A stretch of DNA of 52,816 bases from Pseudomonas sp. Irchel s3h14 (GTDB taxonomy: Bacteria; Pseudomonadota; Gammaproteobacteria; Pseudomonadales; Pseudomonadaceae), in NCBI RefSeq assembly GCF_900187425.1, contig NZ_FYDJ01000030.1, forward strand, positions 1 to 52,816, in the 5' to 3' direction. This document shows positions 32,084-41,518 of this stretch, in pieces (the stretch's first letter is position 1; each line of letters starts with the position of its first letter). The notes under the pieces are model-generated. The model did no database searches and was not told where the DNA came from. It saw only the letters and a list, made by a program, of their open reading frames with translations. The position numbers and the translations under genes were made by a program.

Positions 32084-33567
32084 AGTTGAATCCATTCGTT
32101 AAGGCCGGTATTGGCCTGTCATTCGCCCTGCTGTGGTCGTGCCCGACCCTGGCGGCCCTGACTGAAAGCAAAAACTACGGCCTTGACGTGAAAGTCACCG
32201 CCCAGTCCGAAGACGACACCGACCTGGGTACGCAGAGCGGCGGCGACGTCAACGGCGTCGGCCTCGACCTGCGTCCATGGATCTACGGCGAGAGCGGCGC
32301 GTGGAGCGGCTACGCCATGGGTCAGGCCGTGACGTCCACCGACATCATCGAGACGGACACCCTGCAACAGTCCGACAGCGACGGCACCCAGACCACCGAC
32401 AACGGTGATCGCAAGAGCAAGAAGAACTACCTGGCGATGCGCGAGTTCTGGGTCGGCTACAGCGGCCTTACGCCCTACCCCGGCGAGATTCTCAAGCTCG
32501 GTCGCCAGCGTCTGCGCAATGACGATGGCCAATGGCGCGACACCAACATCGAAGCCCTGAACTGGACCTTCGACACCACCCTGCTGCGCGCCAACGCCGG
32601 TGTTGCCGAGCGCTTCAGCGAGTACCGCACCGACCTCACAGAACTCGCGCCCAAGGATAAGGATCGCCTGCACGCTTACGCCGATGCGGCGTACCAGTGG
32701 AACCCGGGCAACTGGGTCGGCATTCGTGGTCATCACACCCACGATGACGGCAAGCTCGATTACCCGACTCCGGGCGTTGCCGCCGATTCTCTGGACAAGA
32801 AAGAGAACGGCGACATCAGCTGGATCGGCCTCACCGCCGACAGCGATGCCTACAACTGGCGCAACACCAACACCGTCAATTACTGGGGCAGCGTCACCGG
32901 CATGAGTGGCGACCGCGACACGGTCAACCCGCTGACCGCCGAGGGCACCGCACCGGCACAAGCCAAAACCAGTGGCGATGTTGATGGCTGGGCCACTGAC
33001 CTGGGCGTGCGTCTGCGCCTCGATCCGCAATGGCAAGTCGGTGCAGCCTATGCCCGTGCCAGCGCCGATTACGAACAGAACGGCCTGCAAAGCAACCGCT
33101 CGAACTACACCGGTACTCGCTCGCGGGTTCACCGTTTCGGCGAGGCCTTCCGTGGCGAAATGAACAACATGCAGAGCGCTACCTTGTTCGGTTCGTGGAT
33201 GCTCAACGACGAATACGACGCCAGTGTGATCTACCACAAATTCTGGCGCGTCGACGGCAACAAGCCGGTCGGCAGCAACGGCATCAACGCCGTCCAGAAC
33301 GACACCGACGACGTGACCGGCGCCGTGCTCTCGAGCACGTCCCTGCCGCTGGAAGATGGCAACAAAGACCTCGGCCAGGAAATGGACGTGGTCGTCACCA
33401 AGTACTTCAAGCAAGGCCTGCTGCCCGCCTCCTTGAGCCAGTCGATCGATGAGCCTTCGGCCCTGGTGCGGTTGCGTGGCGGTGTGTTCAAGCCCGGCGA
33501 TGCGTATGGCAAAGGCGTCGACTCGTACATGCACCGCGCGTTTGTCGACGTGATCTGGCGCTTCTGA
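32080..33567 (+). CDS. algE: alginate outer-membrane export porin
   Basis: The 495-aa protein has a cleavable signal peptide (ends near LAALTES) and alternating beta-strand pattern, and it ends in the outer-membrane signature VIWRF. It matches AlgE, an 18-strand beta-barrel that carries anionic alginate through the outer membrane. ATGA overlap with algK indicates coupling. GAGGAA lies upstream of the ATG. Confidence 0.95.
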   Translation: MKLNPFVKAGIGLSFALLWSCPTLAALTESKNYGLDVKVTAQSEDDTDLGTQSGGDVNGVGLDLRPWIYGESGAWSGYAMGQAVTSTDIIETDTLQQSDSDGTQTTDNGDRKSKKNYLAMREFWVGYSGLTPYPGEILKLGRQRLRNDDGQWRDTNIEALNWTFDTTLLRANAGVAERFSEYRTDLTELAPKDKDRLHAYADAAYQWNPGNWVGIRGHHTHDDGKLDYPTPGVAADSLDKKENGDISWIGLTADSDAYNWRNTNTVNYWGSVTGMSGDRDTVNPLTAEGTAPAQAKTSGDVDGWATDLGVRLRLDPQWQVGAAYARASADYEQNGLQSNRSNYTGTRSRVHRFGEAFRGEMNNMQSATLFGSWMLNDEYDASVIYHKFWRVDGNKPVGSNGINAVQNDTDDVTGAVLSSTSLPLEDGNKDLGQEMDVVVTKYFKQGLLPASLSQSIDEPSALVRLRGGVFKPGDAYGKGVDSYMHRAFVDVIWRF

Positions 33568-33593
33568 TGCGAACCGCTAAGGGAGTTCCTGAC

Positions 33594-35183
33594 ATGAACA
33601 GTCCGAAGAGAGGCTCGATAACCTTGCTGGCCGGCGCGATGTTGCTGGCCAGCACGGCAGCCTTCGCCACAGTGGAGCCGGCCTCGCCCGTTCAAAAAGG
33701 GCAACCGGCGACCATTGCAAAAGGGTTGCAGCAGGCCAAGACCTACACCGTCAGCAGCGCCCCGACCGCGCCGCTGGAGCTGGCCAAGCCGAAACTGCCG
33801 GACACCTCCGGCTACACCGCCGAAGCCATCGCCGCGAAAATCGTGCGCACCAAGCCCGGCAAGATCAGTGTGCGCCGGATGATGCAGGAAAACGCCCTGA
33901 AGGACTTCATCGGCGGCGATAACAAGATGGCCGAATGGGTCGTGCGTCAGCACGGTATCCCTCAAGCGATTTTCATCGACGACGGCTACATGAACCTCAA
34001 GGATCTGGCCCAGAAAGTACCCAAGCAGTACTTCAGCGAAACCTCGCCAGGTGTATTCCTGGCGAAGCTGCCGATCGTGGTGGGCGAGAAAGGCATCCTG
34101 GAAATCGACAAGCAGACCCAGGAACTGCGCCTGTCCCAAGAGGCCGGTTCGTTCCTGGTCAACGACGGCCAGTTGTTTGTGCGTGATACCAAAATCACTG
34201 GCTGGAGCGAGAAGGCAAACGGCCCGGCGGTCTTCAAGTCGCCGAAGGAATTCCGTCCGTTCATGCTGTCCTGGGGCGGCACCCAGACCTACATCGCCAA
34301 CAGCAAGATCGCCAGTTTCGGCTACGCCAACAGTAAGTCCTACGGCGTGAGTATTTCCCAGTACACGCCGAACATGGCCAAGGTGCTCAAGCGCCCTGAC
34401 CCGAGCGGCTGGATCGTCGGCTCCGAGTTCTCGGACATGTGGTACGGCTTCTACTGCTACGAAACCCGCGACTTTGTGGTCAAGGGCAACACCTACAAAG
34501 ACAACATCGTCTACGGCATTGACCCGCATGACCGTTCCCACGGTCTGATCATTGCCGACAACACGGTGTTTGGGACCAAGAAGAAGCACGGGATCATTAT
34601 TTCCCGTGAGGTCAACGACAGCTTCATCTTCAACAACCGCAGCTACGACAACAAGTTGTCGGGCCTGGTGATCGACCGTAACAGCGTCAACAACCTGATC
34701 GCCTACAACGAGATCTACAAGAACCACACCGACGGCATCACCCTCTACGAGAGTGGCGACAACCTGCTGTGGGGCAACAAGGTGATCAGCAACAAACGCC
34801 ACGGCATCCGGATTCGTAACAGCGTGAACATCCGCCTCTACGAAAACCTGTCCATGGCCAACGGCCTGACCGGTGTCTACGGACACATCAAGGACCTGAC
34901 CGACACCGACCGTGACATCAAGCTCGATCCGTTCGATGCCCAGGTGTCCCTGATCGTGGTCGGCGGCGAACTGGCCGGCAACGGCAGCGGCCCGCTGTCC
35001 ATCGACTCGCCGCTGAGCGTCGAGTTGTATCGCGTGTCCATGCTCGCGCCGACCAAATCCAGCGGCATCAGCTTCTCGGGGATTCTCGGCGAGCGCCAGG
35101 ATGAAATTCTCGACCTGCTGGTGCGCCAGCAGAAAGCCGTGCTGATCGACCCTGTCGAACGCCAGACCGAAATGCGGGACTGA
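33594..35183 (+). CDS. algG: periplasmic mannuronan C5-epimerase
   Basis: This 529-aa protein has a signal peptide and a right-handed parallel beta-helix with CASH-type repeats in the C-terminal half. The catalytic DPHD motif is at D310-D313 (GIDPHDRSHG). It converts mannuronate residues to guluronate in the nascent polymer and protects the polymer from AlgL. The start at 33594 has GGGAG eight bases upstream; the frame also reads from 33567, overlapping algE. Confidence 0.95.
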   Translation: MNSPKRGSITLLAGAMLLASTAAFATVEPASPVQKGQPATIAKGLQQAKTYTVSSAPTAPLELAKPKLPDTSGYTAEAIAAKIVRTKPGKISVRRMMQENALKDFIGGDNKMAEWVVRQHGIPQAIFIDDGYMNLKDLAQKVPKQYFSETSPGVFLAKLPIVVGEKGILEIDKQTQELRLSQEAGSFLVNDGQLFVRDTKITGWSEKANGPAVFKSPKEFRPFMLSWGGTQTYIANSKIASFGYANSKSYGVSISQYTPNMAKVLKRPDPSGWIVGSEFSDMWYGFYCYETRDFVVKGNTYKDNIVYGIDPHDRSHGLIIADNTVFGTKKKHGIIISREVNDSFIFNNRSYDNKLSGLVIDRNSVNNLIAYNEIYKNHTDGITLYESGDNLLWGNKVISNKRHGIRIRNSVNIRLYENLSMANGLTGVYGHIKDLTDTDRDIKLDPFDAQVSLIVVGGELAGNGSGPLSIDSPLSVELYRVSMLAPTKSSGISFSGILGERQDEILDLLVRQQKAVLIDPVERQTEMRD

Positions 35184-35193
35184 GGATAATTTT

Positions 35194-36645
35194 ATGCACC
35201 CACACTTGATCAAATTACTCAGCCTGTCGGCCCTGACCGCCGGCATTCTCGCGGCCAGCGCCGGCGCTCGTGCCGATGAAGCCAAGGCACCTGCCTTCAG
35301 CGCCGAACCGTGCTGCAGCCTGTGCCCGGCAGCCCACGACGCGAAGAACTACACCACGCGTTACCAGCAGAACTTCACCACGCTGGTGCAAGCCCAGGGC
35401 GATTGGTTGTTCCGTACGCAAGAAGACTTGCGCACCGAGTTCAACACCACCCCCGCTGGCTACAAACGCATGAAAGAACTGCACGATGCGTTCAAGAGCA
35501 AAGGCATTGAACTGGTCATCGTTTACCAGCCGACCCGTGGTCTGGTGAACCGCAACAAGCTCAACCCGGAAGACAAGGCCAAGTTCGATTTCGACAAGGC
35601 CTTGAGGAACTACAAGACCATGCTCGGGCGTTTCGAGCAGATGGGTTACGTGGTGCCTGACCTGTCGCCACTGACCAACGAATCACTGCCAGAAACCCTG
35701 CCGGCCCACGACTTCTACTTCCAGGGCGACCAACACTGGACGCCGTATGGCGCCCAACGCACGGCGAAAATCGTTGGCGAGAAAATCAAGCAATTGCCTG
35801 AGTTCGCTGACATTCCGAAGCGCGAATTCGAGAGCCATAAGTCGGGTCGCATGGGCAAGACCGGAACGTTACACAACATGGCTGGTCAACTCTGTGGCAC
35901 CAGCTACGCGATCCAGTACATGGATCAGTTCACCACCGAGCCGAAAGGCGAAGCAGCTGATGGCGATCTGTTCAGTGATTCCGGAAATCCGGAGATCACC
36001 CTGGTCGGCACCAGCCACAGCGGCAAGAACTACAACTTCGCCGGTTTCCTCGAAGAGGCCATCGGCGCCGACATCCTCAACGTGGCGTTCCCCGGCGGTG
36101 GCCTGGAAGGTTCGATGCTGCAGTACCTGGGCAGCGAAGAGTTCCAGACCAAGCCGCCGAAGATTCTGATCTGGGAATTCTCGCCGCTCTATCGCCTCGA
36201 CCAGGAAACCATCTACCGCCAGATGATGGCGCTGCTGGACAACGGTTGCGAAGGAAAGGATGCACAGATGAGCGCCAGCGCCACGCTGAAACCGGGCAAA
36301 AACGAATTGATGGTCAACAGCAAGAACCTGAACCTGCAAAACAGCAGTCACCAGGTTGATATCCGCTTCGCCGATCCGTCGGTGAAAACTCTGCAAGCCA
36401 CCCTCTGGTACATGAACGGTCGCCACGAGGACATCAAGATCGAAAAACCGGAAACCTCCGACACCGACGGGCGTTTCGCCTTCGAGTTGCGCACGGACGA
36501 AGACTGGGCCTCGCAGAATCTGCTGGCCGTCGAAGTCCAGGGACCTGAAAAAGCAGGTACCGCGCCTCAGAAAGTCGAAGCGAAAATCTGCAAACGCAAC
36601 GTGTTCCCTGGCGCTGGGCAGCGTACCGCTCAGACCGGGCAATGA
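35194..36645 (+). CDS. algX: alginate O-acetyltransferase, periplasmic SGNH type
   Basis: The 483-aa protein has a signal peptide, an SGNH-like acetyltransferase domain with D179-x-H181 (GDQHWTPYG) and S274 (GTSHSG), and a C-terminal carbohydrate-binding module. It transfers acetyl groups directly to mannuronate units and belongs to the export complex. Cysteines near C40/C41/C44 and C234 allow disulfides. GAGG precedes the ATG, 10 bp after algG. Confidence 0.95.
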   Translation: MHPHLIKLLSLSALTAGILAASAGARADEAKAPAFSAEPCCSLCPAAHDAKNYTTRYQQNFTTLVQAQGDWLFRTQEDLRTEFNTTPAGYKRMKELHDAFKSKGIELVIVYQPTRGLVNRNKLNPEDKAKFDFDKALRNYKTMLGRFEQMGYVVPDLSPLTNESLPETLPAHDFYFQGDQHWTPYGAQRTAKIVGEKIKQLPEFADIPKREFESHKSGRMGKTGTLHNMAGQLCGTSYAIQYMDQFTTEPKGEAADGDLFSDSGNPEITLVGTSHSGKNYNFAGFLEEAIGADILNVAFPGGGLEGSMLQYLGSEEFQTKPPKILIWEFSPLYRLDQETIYRQMMALLDNGCEGKDAQMSASATLKPGKNELMVNSKNLNLQNSSHQVDIRFADPSVKTLQATLWYMNGRHEDIKIEKPETSDTDGRFAFELRTDEDWASQNLLAVEVQGPEKAGTAPQKVEAKICKRNVFPGAGQRTAQTGQ

Positions 36646-36652
36646 GGCAACT

Positions 36653-37774
36653 ATGCAAACCCGAACTTTGAAAAGATTGATCGCACCGTCCCTGTTGAGC
36701 CTGGCCATGTTTGCCGGTGCGACACAGGCCGCCGCGCCACTGCGCCCGCCACAGGGGTACTTCGCGCCGATTGAAAAAGTCAAAACCGGCGGCAAGAGTG
36801 AAGGTTGTGATGCGATGCCGACGCCGTACACCGGCTCGCTGCAATTTCGCAGCAAATACGAAGGTTCCGACAAGGCCCGTTCGACCCTGAACGAGGCATC
36901 GGAAAAAGCCTTCCGCGACACCACGGCCGACATCACTAAGATTGAGCGCGGCACCAGCAAGCGCGTAATGCAGTACATGCGTGACGGTCGTCCGGAACAG
37001 CTGGAATGCACCCTGAATTGGTTGACCGCCTGGGCCAAGGCCGATGCGTTGATGTCCAAGGACTTCAACCACACCGGCAAGTCCATGCGCAAATGGGCGC
37101 TGGGCAGCATGGCGTCGTCCTACATTCGCCTGAAGTTCTCCGAGTCGAATCCGTTGGCGAACCATCAGCAAGAGTCGCAGTTGATTGAAGCCTGGTTCAG
37201 CAAAATGGCTGATCAGGTGGTCAGCGATTGGGACAACCTGCCGCTGGATAAAACCAACAACCACTCGTACTGGTCCGCCTGGTCGGTGATGGCAACGTCC
37301 ATCGCCACCAACCGCCGCGACCTGTTCGACTGGTCGGTGAAGGAATTCAAGGTCGGCGCCAATCAAATTGATGCCCAGGGTTTCCTGCCCAACGAACTCA
37401 AGCGCGAGCAACGCGCCCTCGCCTACCACAACTACGCCCTGCCGCCGCTGGCGATGATCGCCAGTTTCGCTCAGGTCAACGGTGTGGACTTGCGTCAGGA
37501 AAACAACGGCGCTTTGAAACGCCTGGGTGATCGAGTGCTCGCGGGTGTCGAAGACCCGGAAGAATTCGAGAACAAGAACGGTAAGGAACAGGACATGACC
37601 GATCTGAAAGACGACTCGAAATTCGCCTGGCTCGAACCGTTCTGCTCGCTCTACACCTGCTCGCCGGATGTGCTTGAGAAAAAGCACGAGATGCAGCCGT
37701 TCAAGACTTTTCGCCTCGGGGGTGACCTGACCAAGGTCTACGACCCGGCGAATGCAAAAGGCAAAGGGTCTTAG
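36653..37774 (+). CDS. algL: periplasmic poly(mannuronate) lyase
   Basis: This 373-aa PL5 alginate lyase has a signal peptide (ends near TQAAAPL), N202-N203-H204-S-Y-W in the active site and REQRALAYHNYALPPL with the catalytic tyrosine. It cleaves alginate that leaks into the periplasm. It lies 7 bp after algX. A REP doublet of about 90 bp follows before algI. Confidence 0.95.
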   Translation: MQTRTLKRLIAPSLLSLAMFAGATQAAAPLRPPQGYFAPIEKVKTGGKSEGCDAMPTPYTGSLQFRSKYEGSDKARSTLNEASEKAFRDTTADITKIERGTSKRVMQYMRDGRPEQLECTLNWLTAWAKADALMSKDFNHTGKSMRKWALGSMASSYIRLKFSESNPLANHQQESQLIEAWFSKMADQVVSDWDNLPLDKTNNHSYWSAWSVMATSIATNRRDLFDWSVKEFKVGANQIDAQGFLPNELKREQRALAYHNYALPPLAMIASFAQVNGVDLRQENNGALKRLGDRVLAGVEDPEEFENKNGKEQDMTDLKDDSKFAWLEPFCSLYTCSPDVLEKKHEMQPFKTFRLGGDLTKVYDPANAKGKGS

Positions 37775-37791
37775 GACCAACGCAAATAACC

Positions 37792-37883
37792 TGTAGGAGC
37801 CGAGCTTGCTCGCGATGACTGAGTGTCAGTCGACATCGATGTTGAATGTCAGACCGCAATCGCGAGCAAGCTCGGCTCCTACA
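37792..37883. repeat. REP doublet inside the alginate operon (algL/algI)
   Basis: TGTAGGAGCCGAGCTTGCTC-type arms at 37792-37816 and 37859-37883 are perfect inverses of 25 nt. The following 80 bases to algI contain a G-rich run near 37935-37950. Confidence 0.9.
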
Positions 37884-37991
37884 GGGTAAGTGCAAGGCAT
37901 GTGTTTTTGAGTGATGTGTCCCCCAGGTTTTCGGTGGGGGGTTTGGGGGGGCTGCGGCCCTTGACTGTTGGTTAAACATGGAGAGACCGGG

Positions 37992-39557
37992 ATGGTATTT
38001 TCATCCAACGTGTTCCTGTTTTTGTTCCTGCCGATCTTTCTCGGCATGTACTACTTAAGCGGAATACGCTATCGCAACCTGCTGCTGCTGATTGCCAGTT
38101 ACGTGTTCTACGCCTGGTGGCGTGTGGACTTCCTTGCGCTGTTCGCAGCCGTCACCCTGTGGAACTACTGGATCGGCCTCAAAGTCGGTGCCGCAGGCGT
38201 TCGGACCAAACCGGCACAACGCTGGTTGCTCCTGGGCGTGGCCGTCGACCTGTGCATTCTCGGCTACTTCAAGTACGCCAACTTCGGCGTCGACAGCATC
38301 AACGCGATGATGACCTCCGTCGGTCTGTCGCCGTTCATCCTGACCCACGTGCTGTTGCCGATCGGGATCTCGTTCTACATCTTCGAGTCCATCAGCTACA
38401 TCATCGACGTCTACCGTGGTGACACGCCAGCGACGCGCAACCTGATCGACTTTGCCGCTTTCGTGGCGATCTTCCCGCACTTGATCGCCGGTCCGGTGTT
38501 GCGCTTCCGCGATCTCGCCGACCAGTTCAACAACCGCACCCACACCCTCGACAAGTTCTCCGAAGGTGCGACGCGATTCATGCAGGGCTTCATCAAGAAG
38601 GTCTTCATCGCCGACACCCTGGCGGTCGTGGCCGACCATTGCTTCGCCTTGCAGAACCCGACCACGGGCGATGCCTGGCTCGGCGCGCTGGCCTACACCG
38701 CGCAGCTGTATTTCGACTTCTCCGGTTACAGCGACATGGCGATCGGTCTGGGCTTGATGATGGGTTTCCGCTTCATGGAAAACTTCAAACAGCCGTACAT
38801 CAGCCAGTCGATCACCGAGTTCTGGCGTCGCTGGCACATCAGCCTGTCCACCTGGTTGCGTGACTACCTGTACATCACGCTGGGCGGTAACCGTAAAGGC
38901 ACGCTGATGACCTATCGCAACCTGTTCCTGACCATGCTGCTCGGTGGTCTGTGGCACGGCGCGAACATCACGTACATCATCTGGGGCGCCTGGCACGGCA
39001 TGTGGCTGGCGATCGAAAAAGCCCTCGGCCTGAATACCTCGCCGCGCAGCATCAACCCGATCCGCTGGGCGCTGACCTTCCTGCTCGTGGTCATGGGCTG
39101 GGTGATCTTCCGCTCGGAAAACCTGCACGTCGCCGGTCGTATGTACGGTGCGATGTTCAGCTTCGGCGAATGGTCACTGTCGGAACTCAACGCGGCCAGC
39201 CTCACCGGCCTGCAAGTGGCGACCCTCGTGGTGGCTTACATGACCCTGGCGTTCTTCGGCATTCGTGACTTCTACAGCAACCTGCCGCCTGAGAAGACCA
39301 AGCCTGTTGTGAACGTCGAGGCCGATGGCCCGGCTGCCGCTACGCCTGGAATGATCAAAGCCGTACCGGGTGACAACCCGGGCAGCATCCACCAGCCTGG
39401 CTACACCGTCGGCGTTGAAGCGACTGTGCAACCGGCCTACTGGACTGCGGACTGGTCTCGTTACGTGATGCGCACGCTGGTACTGGTGCTGTTCATCGCC
39501 TCGATTTTCAAACTCTCGGCGCAAAGCTTCTCGCCGTTCCTTTACTTCCAGTTCTGA
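37992..39557 (+). CDS. algI: alginate O-acetylation protein, MBOAT family
   Basis: The 521-aa membrane-bound O-acyltransferase has about ten or more helices and the essential H322 in GGLWHGAN, at the same residue number as P. aeruginosa AlgI. It moves acetyl groups across the inner membrane for AlgJ and AlgX. The start at 37992 has GGAG eight bases upstream; the frame extends to 37968 without a site. The region after residue 445 is Pro- and Ala-rich. Confidence 0.95.
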   Translation: MVFSSNVFLFLFLPIFLGMYYLSGIRYRNLLLLIASYVFYAWWRVDFLALFAAVTLWNYWIGLKVGAAGVRTKPAQRWLLLGVAVDLCILGYFKYANFGVDSINAMMTSVGLSPFILTHVLLPIGISFYIFESISYIIDVYRGDTPATRNLIDFAAFVAIFPHLIAGPVLRFRDLADQFNNRTHTLDKFSEGATRFMQGFIKKVFIADTLAVVADHCFALQNPTTGDAWLGALAYTAQLYFDFSGYSDMAIGLGLMMGFRFMENFKQPYISQSITEFWRRWHISLSTWLRDYLYITLGGNRKGTLMTYRNLFLTMLLGGLWHGANITYIIWGAWHGMWLAIEKALGLNTSPRSINPIRWALTFLLVVMGWVIFRSENLHVAGRMYGAMFSFGEWSLSELNAASLTGLQVATLVVAYMTLAFFGIRDFYSNLPPEKTKPVVNVEADGPAAATPGMIKAVPGDNPGSIHQPGYTVGVEATVQPAYWTADWSRYVMRTLVLVLFIASIFKLSAQSFSPFLYFQF

Positions 39558-39568
39558 GGGATCTGACT

Positions 39569-40744
39569 ATGACCCGCTCATTACGCATCCTCTACATCAC
39601 CCTGTTCATGGTGACGCTGTTGGTCCTTGGCGTGTGGTCCACGCGCAGTTTCCTCGGCTTCAGTACCTCTGCCGAAACGACGGTGCTCAACGGCCGCTGG
39701 ACCAAAGCCGTGGAAACGCATTACGACGAAGAGTTTCCGATCAAGCGCCTGGGCACCAACCTTTGGGCTGCGCTGGACTTCAAACTGTTCAACGAAGGTC
39801 GTCCGGGCGTCGTGCTCGGCCGCGATCAGTGGTTGTACAGCGATGAGGAATTCAACCCGATCGTCAACGAAGAGCTGAACCTGCAAGGCAACTACGCGCT
39901 GGTTGAAGGCGTGCGCCAGGAACTGAAAGCCAAAGGCGTGAAACTGGTCATGGCAATCGTGCCGGCCAAGACTCGCCTGTACCCCGAACACCTGGGTGAA
40001 GTGAAGCCTTCGAGCATCCACGCCAACCTCTATGAGGACTTCCACACTCGTGTGGCGGCCAACAAGATCCTCGCTCCCGACCTCTTCGGCCCGATGCTGA
40101 AAGCCAAGCTGGACGGTCAGCAAGTGTTCCTGCGAACCGACACTCACTGGACCCCGGAAGGCGCGCAAATCGCTGCCGAGGCCCTGGCCAAAACCATCGC
40201 CGAAAAAGCGCCGCTGAGCGGCGAGCCGCAGCATTTCGTCACTGAGCCTGCGGAGAAGGTGACTCACAAGGGCGACCTGCGGTTGTTCCTGCCGCTGGAC
40301 CCGCTGTTCGAAAACCTGATGCCCAAGACTGAGCCGTTGCAGAAACGCAACACCGTTGCGGCGCAGGACCAGCCGGCCGCTGATGACGCCCTGTTCGCCA
40401 ACACTGAAGTGCCGGTGGCCCTGATCGGCACCAGCTACAGCGCCAACCCCAACTGGAACTTCGTCGGTGCGCTGAAACAAGCGCTGAACAGCGACGTGGT
40501 CAATTACGCCGAAGACGGCCACGGCCCGATTCTGCCGATGCTCACTTATCTGAAAAGTGACGCTTTCAAGAACAGCCCGCCACAGGTGCTGATCTGGGAG
40601 TTTCCTGAACGTTATCTGCCTGTGAATAACGAAATCGGTGACGCCGACCCGCAGTGGGTCGCAGAGCTCAAAGAAGCCGGCGTTCGCCAACAAAACGTAG
40701 CCGCAAACACTAAATCCGAGACGCCCGACCGGGCGCAAAACTGA
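39569..40744 (+). CDS. algJ: alginate O-acetyltransferase AlgJ (SGNH-like, membrane-anchored)
   Basis: The 391-aa protein has one N-terminal uncleaved membrane helix and a periplasmic SGNH-like domain with D191-x-H193 (TDTHWTPEG) and S289 (GTSYS). It resembles AlgX but lacks the carbohydrate-binding module. It accepts acetyl from AlgI. It lies 11 bp after algI and 14 bp before algF. Confidence 0.95.
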   Translation: MTRSLRILYITLFMVTLLVLGVWSTRSFLGFSTSAETTVLNGRWTKAVETHYDEEFPIKRLGTNLWAALDFKLFNEGRPGVVLGRDQWLYSDEEFNPIVNEELNLQGNYALVEGVRQELKAKGVKLVMAIVPAKTRLYPEHLGEVKPSSIHANLYEDFHTRVAANKILAPDLFGPMLKAKLDGQQVFLRTDTHWTPEGAQIAAEALAKTIAEKAPLSGEPQHFVTEPAEKVTHKGDLRLFLPLDPLFENLMPKTEPLQKRNTVAAQDQPAADDALFANTEVPVALIGTSYSANPNWNFVGALKQALNSDVVNYAEDGHGPILPMLTYLKSDAFKNSPPQVLIWEFPERYLPVNNEIGDADPQWVAELKEAGVRQQNVAANTKSETPDRAQN

Positions 40745-40758
40745 AAGAGAGGTACACC

Positions 40759-41412
40759 ATGACTTTCACTACTACTCCTCGCCGTCTCGCCAAGACCTTC
40801 GCTCTCGTTGCTGGCATGAGCGTGTTGTCGATGTCCGCCTTCGCTGGCGACGCCGCACTCTACGGCCCGACTGCACCGAAAGGTTCGAGCTTCGTACGTG
40901 TCTACAACGCCGGTAACGCTGAGGTCAGCGCCACCGTCGGCACCACCAACCTGAGCGAAGTCGCGCCGCTGTCCAGCAGTGACTTCAGCTTCATGCCGGG
41001 CGGCGATTACAGCGCCAAAGTCGGCAGCCAGACCCTGCCGGTGAAACTGGCCGGTGACCACTATTACACCCTGGTCAACAACGCCAGCGGCGCACCGCAA
41101 CTGATCGAAGAGCCGCCGTTCAAGAACAAGCAGAAATCCCTGGTTCGCGTGCAGAACCTCAGCGACAAGGCCCTGACCCTGAAAACCGCTGACGGCAAGA
41201 CCGAAGTGGTTCCGACCGTGGCGGCCAAAGGCCGTGGCGAGCGTGAAATCAACCCGGTGAAAGTCAGCCTGGCACTGTACGACGGCGCCACCAAGGTCGG
41301 CGACGTGAAGCCGGTTGCCCTGGAACGAGGCGAAGCCGCGGTGCTGTACGTCACCGGCAGCGGCAGCAGCCTGTCGCCAGTCTGGGTGAAACGCCCGGTT
41401 TCGACGCGCTAA
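40759..41412 (+). CDS. algF: alginate O-acetylation protein AlgF
   Basis: This 217-aa periplasmic protein has a signal peptide ending at AFAGDAA and two beta-sandwich-like halves (SSFVRVYNAGNAE and KSLVRVQNLSDKA), suggesting an internal duplication. AlgF is required for acetylation and is thought to be an adaptor among AlgI, AlgJ and AlgX. AGAGG precedes the ATG. A hairpin occupies the 106-bp gap before algA. Confidence 0.94.
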   Translation: MTFTTTPRRLAKTFALVAGMSVLSMSAFAGDAALYGPTAPKGSSFVRVYNAGNAEVSATVGTTNLSEVAPLSSSDFSFMPGGDYSAKVGSQTLPVKLAGDHYYTLVNNASGAPQLIEEPPFKNKQKSLVRVQNLSDKALTLKTADGKTEVVPTVAAKGRGEREINPVKVSLALYDGATKVGDVKPVALERGEAAVLYVTGSGSSLSPVWVKRPVSTR

Positions 41413-41421
41413 TCATTTTGT

Positions 41422-41443
41422 CGGGTAGCCCACGGGCTACCCG
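41422..41443 (+). other. hairpin between algF and algA
   Basis: CGGGTAGCCC (41422-41431) and GGGCTACCCG (41434-41443) form a strong stem. There is no T-run after it. It may protect the upstream message or lower read-through into algA. Confidence 0.65.
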
Positions 41444-41518
41444 GACACGGAATAAGAACAAGAGTGAAACGACAGAACGCAGTAGCTCTGACCCATACGA
41501 TTTTCAAGGAGTAACAAC

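Noticed and set aside
33231..35285. 684-codon minus-strand open frame
   Set aside because: Antisense to algE/algG, with no start site or recognisable domain.
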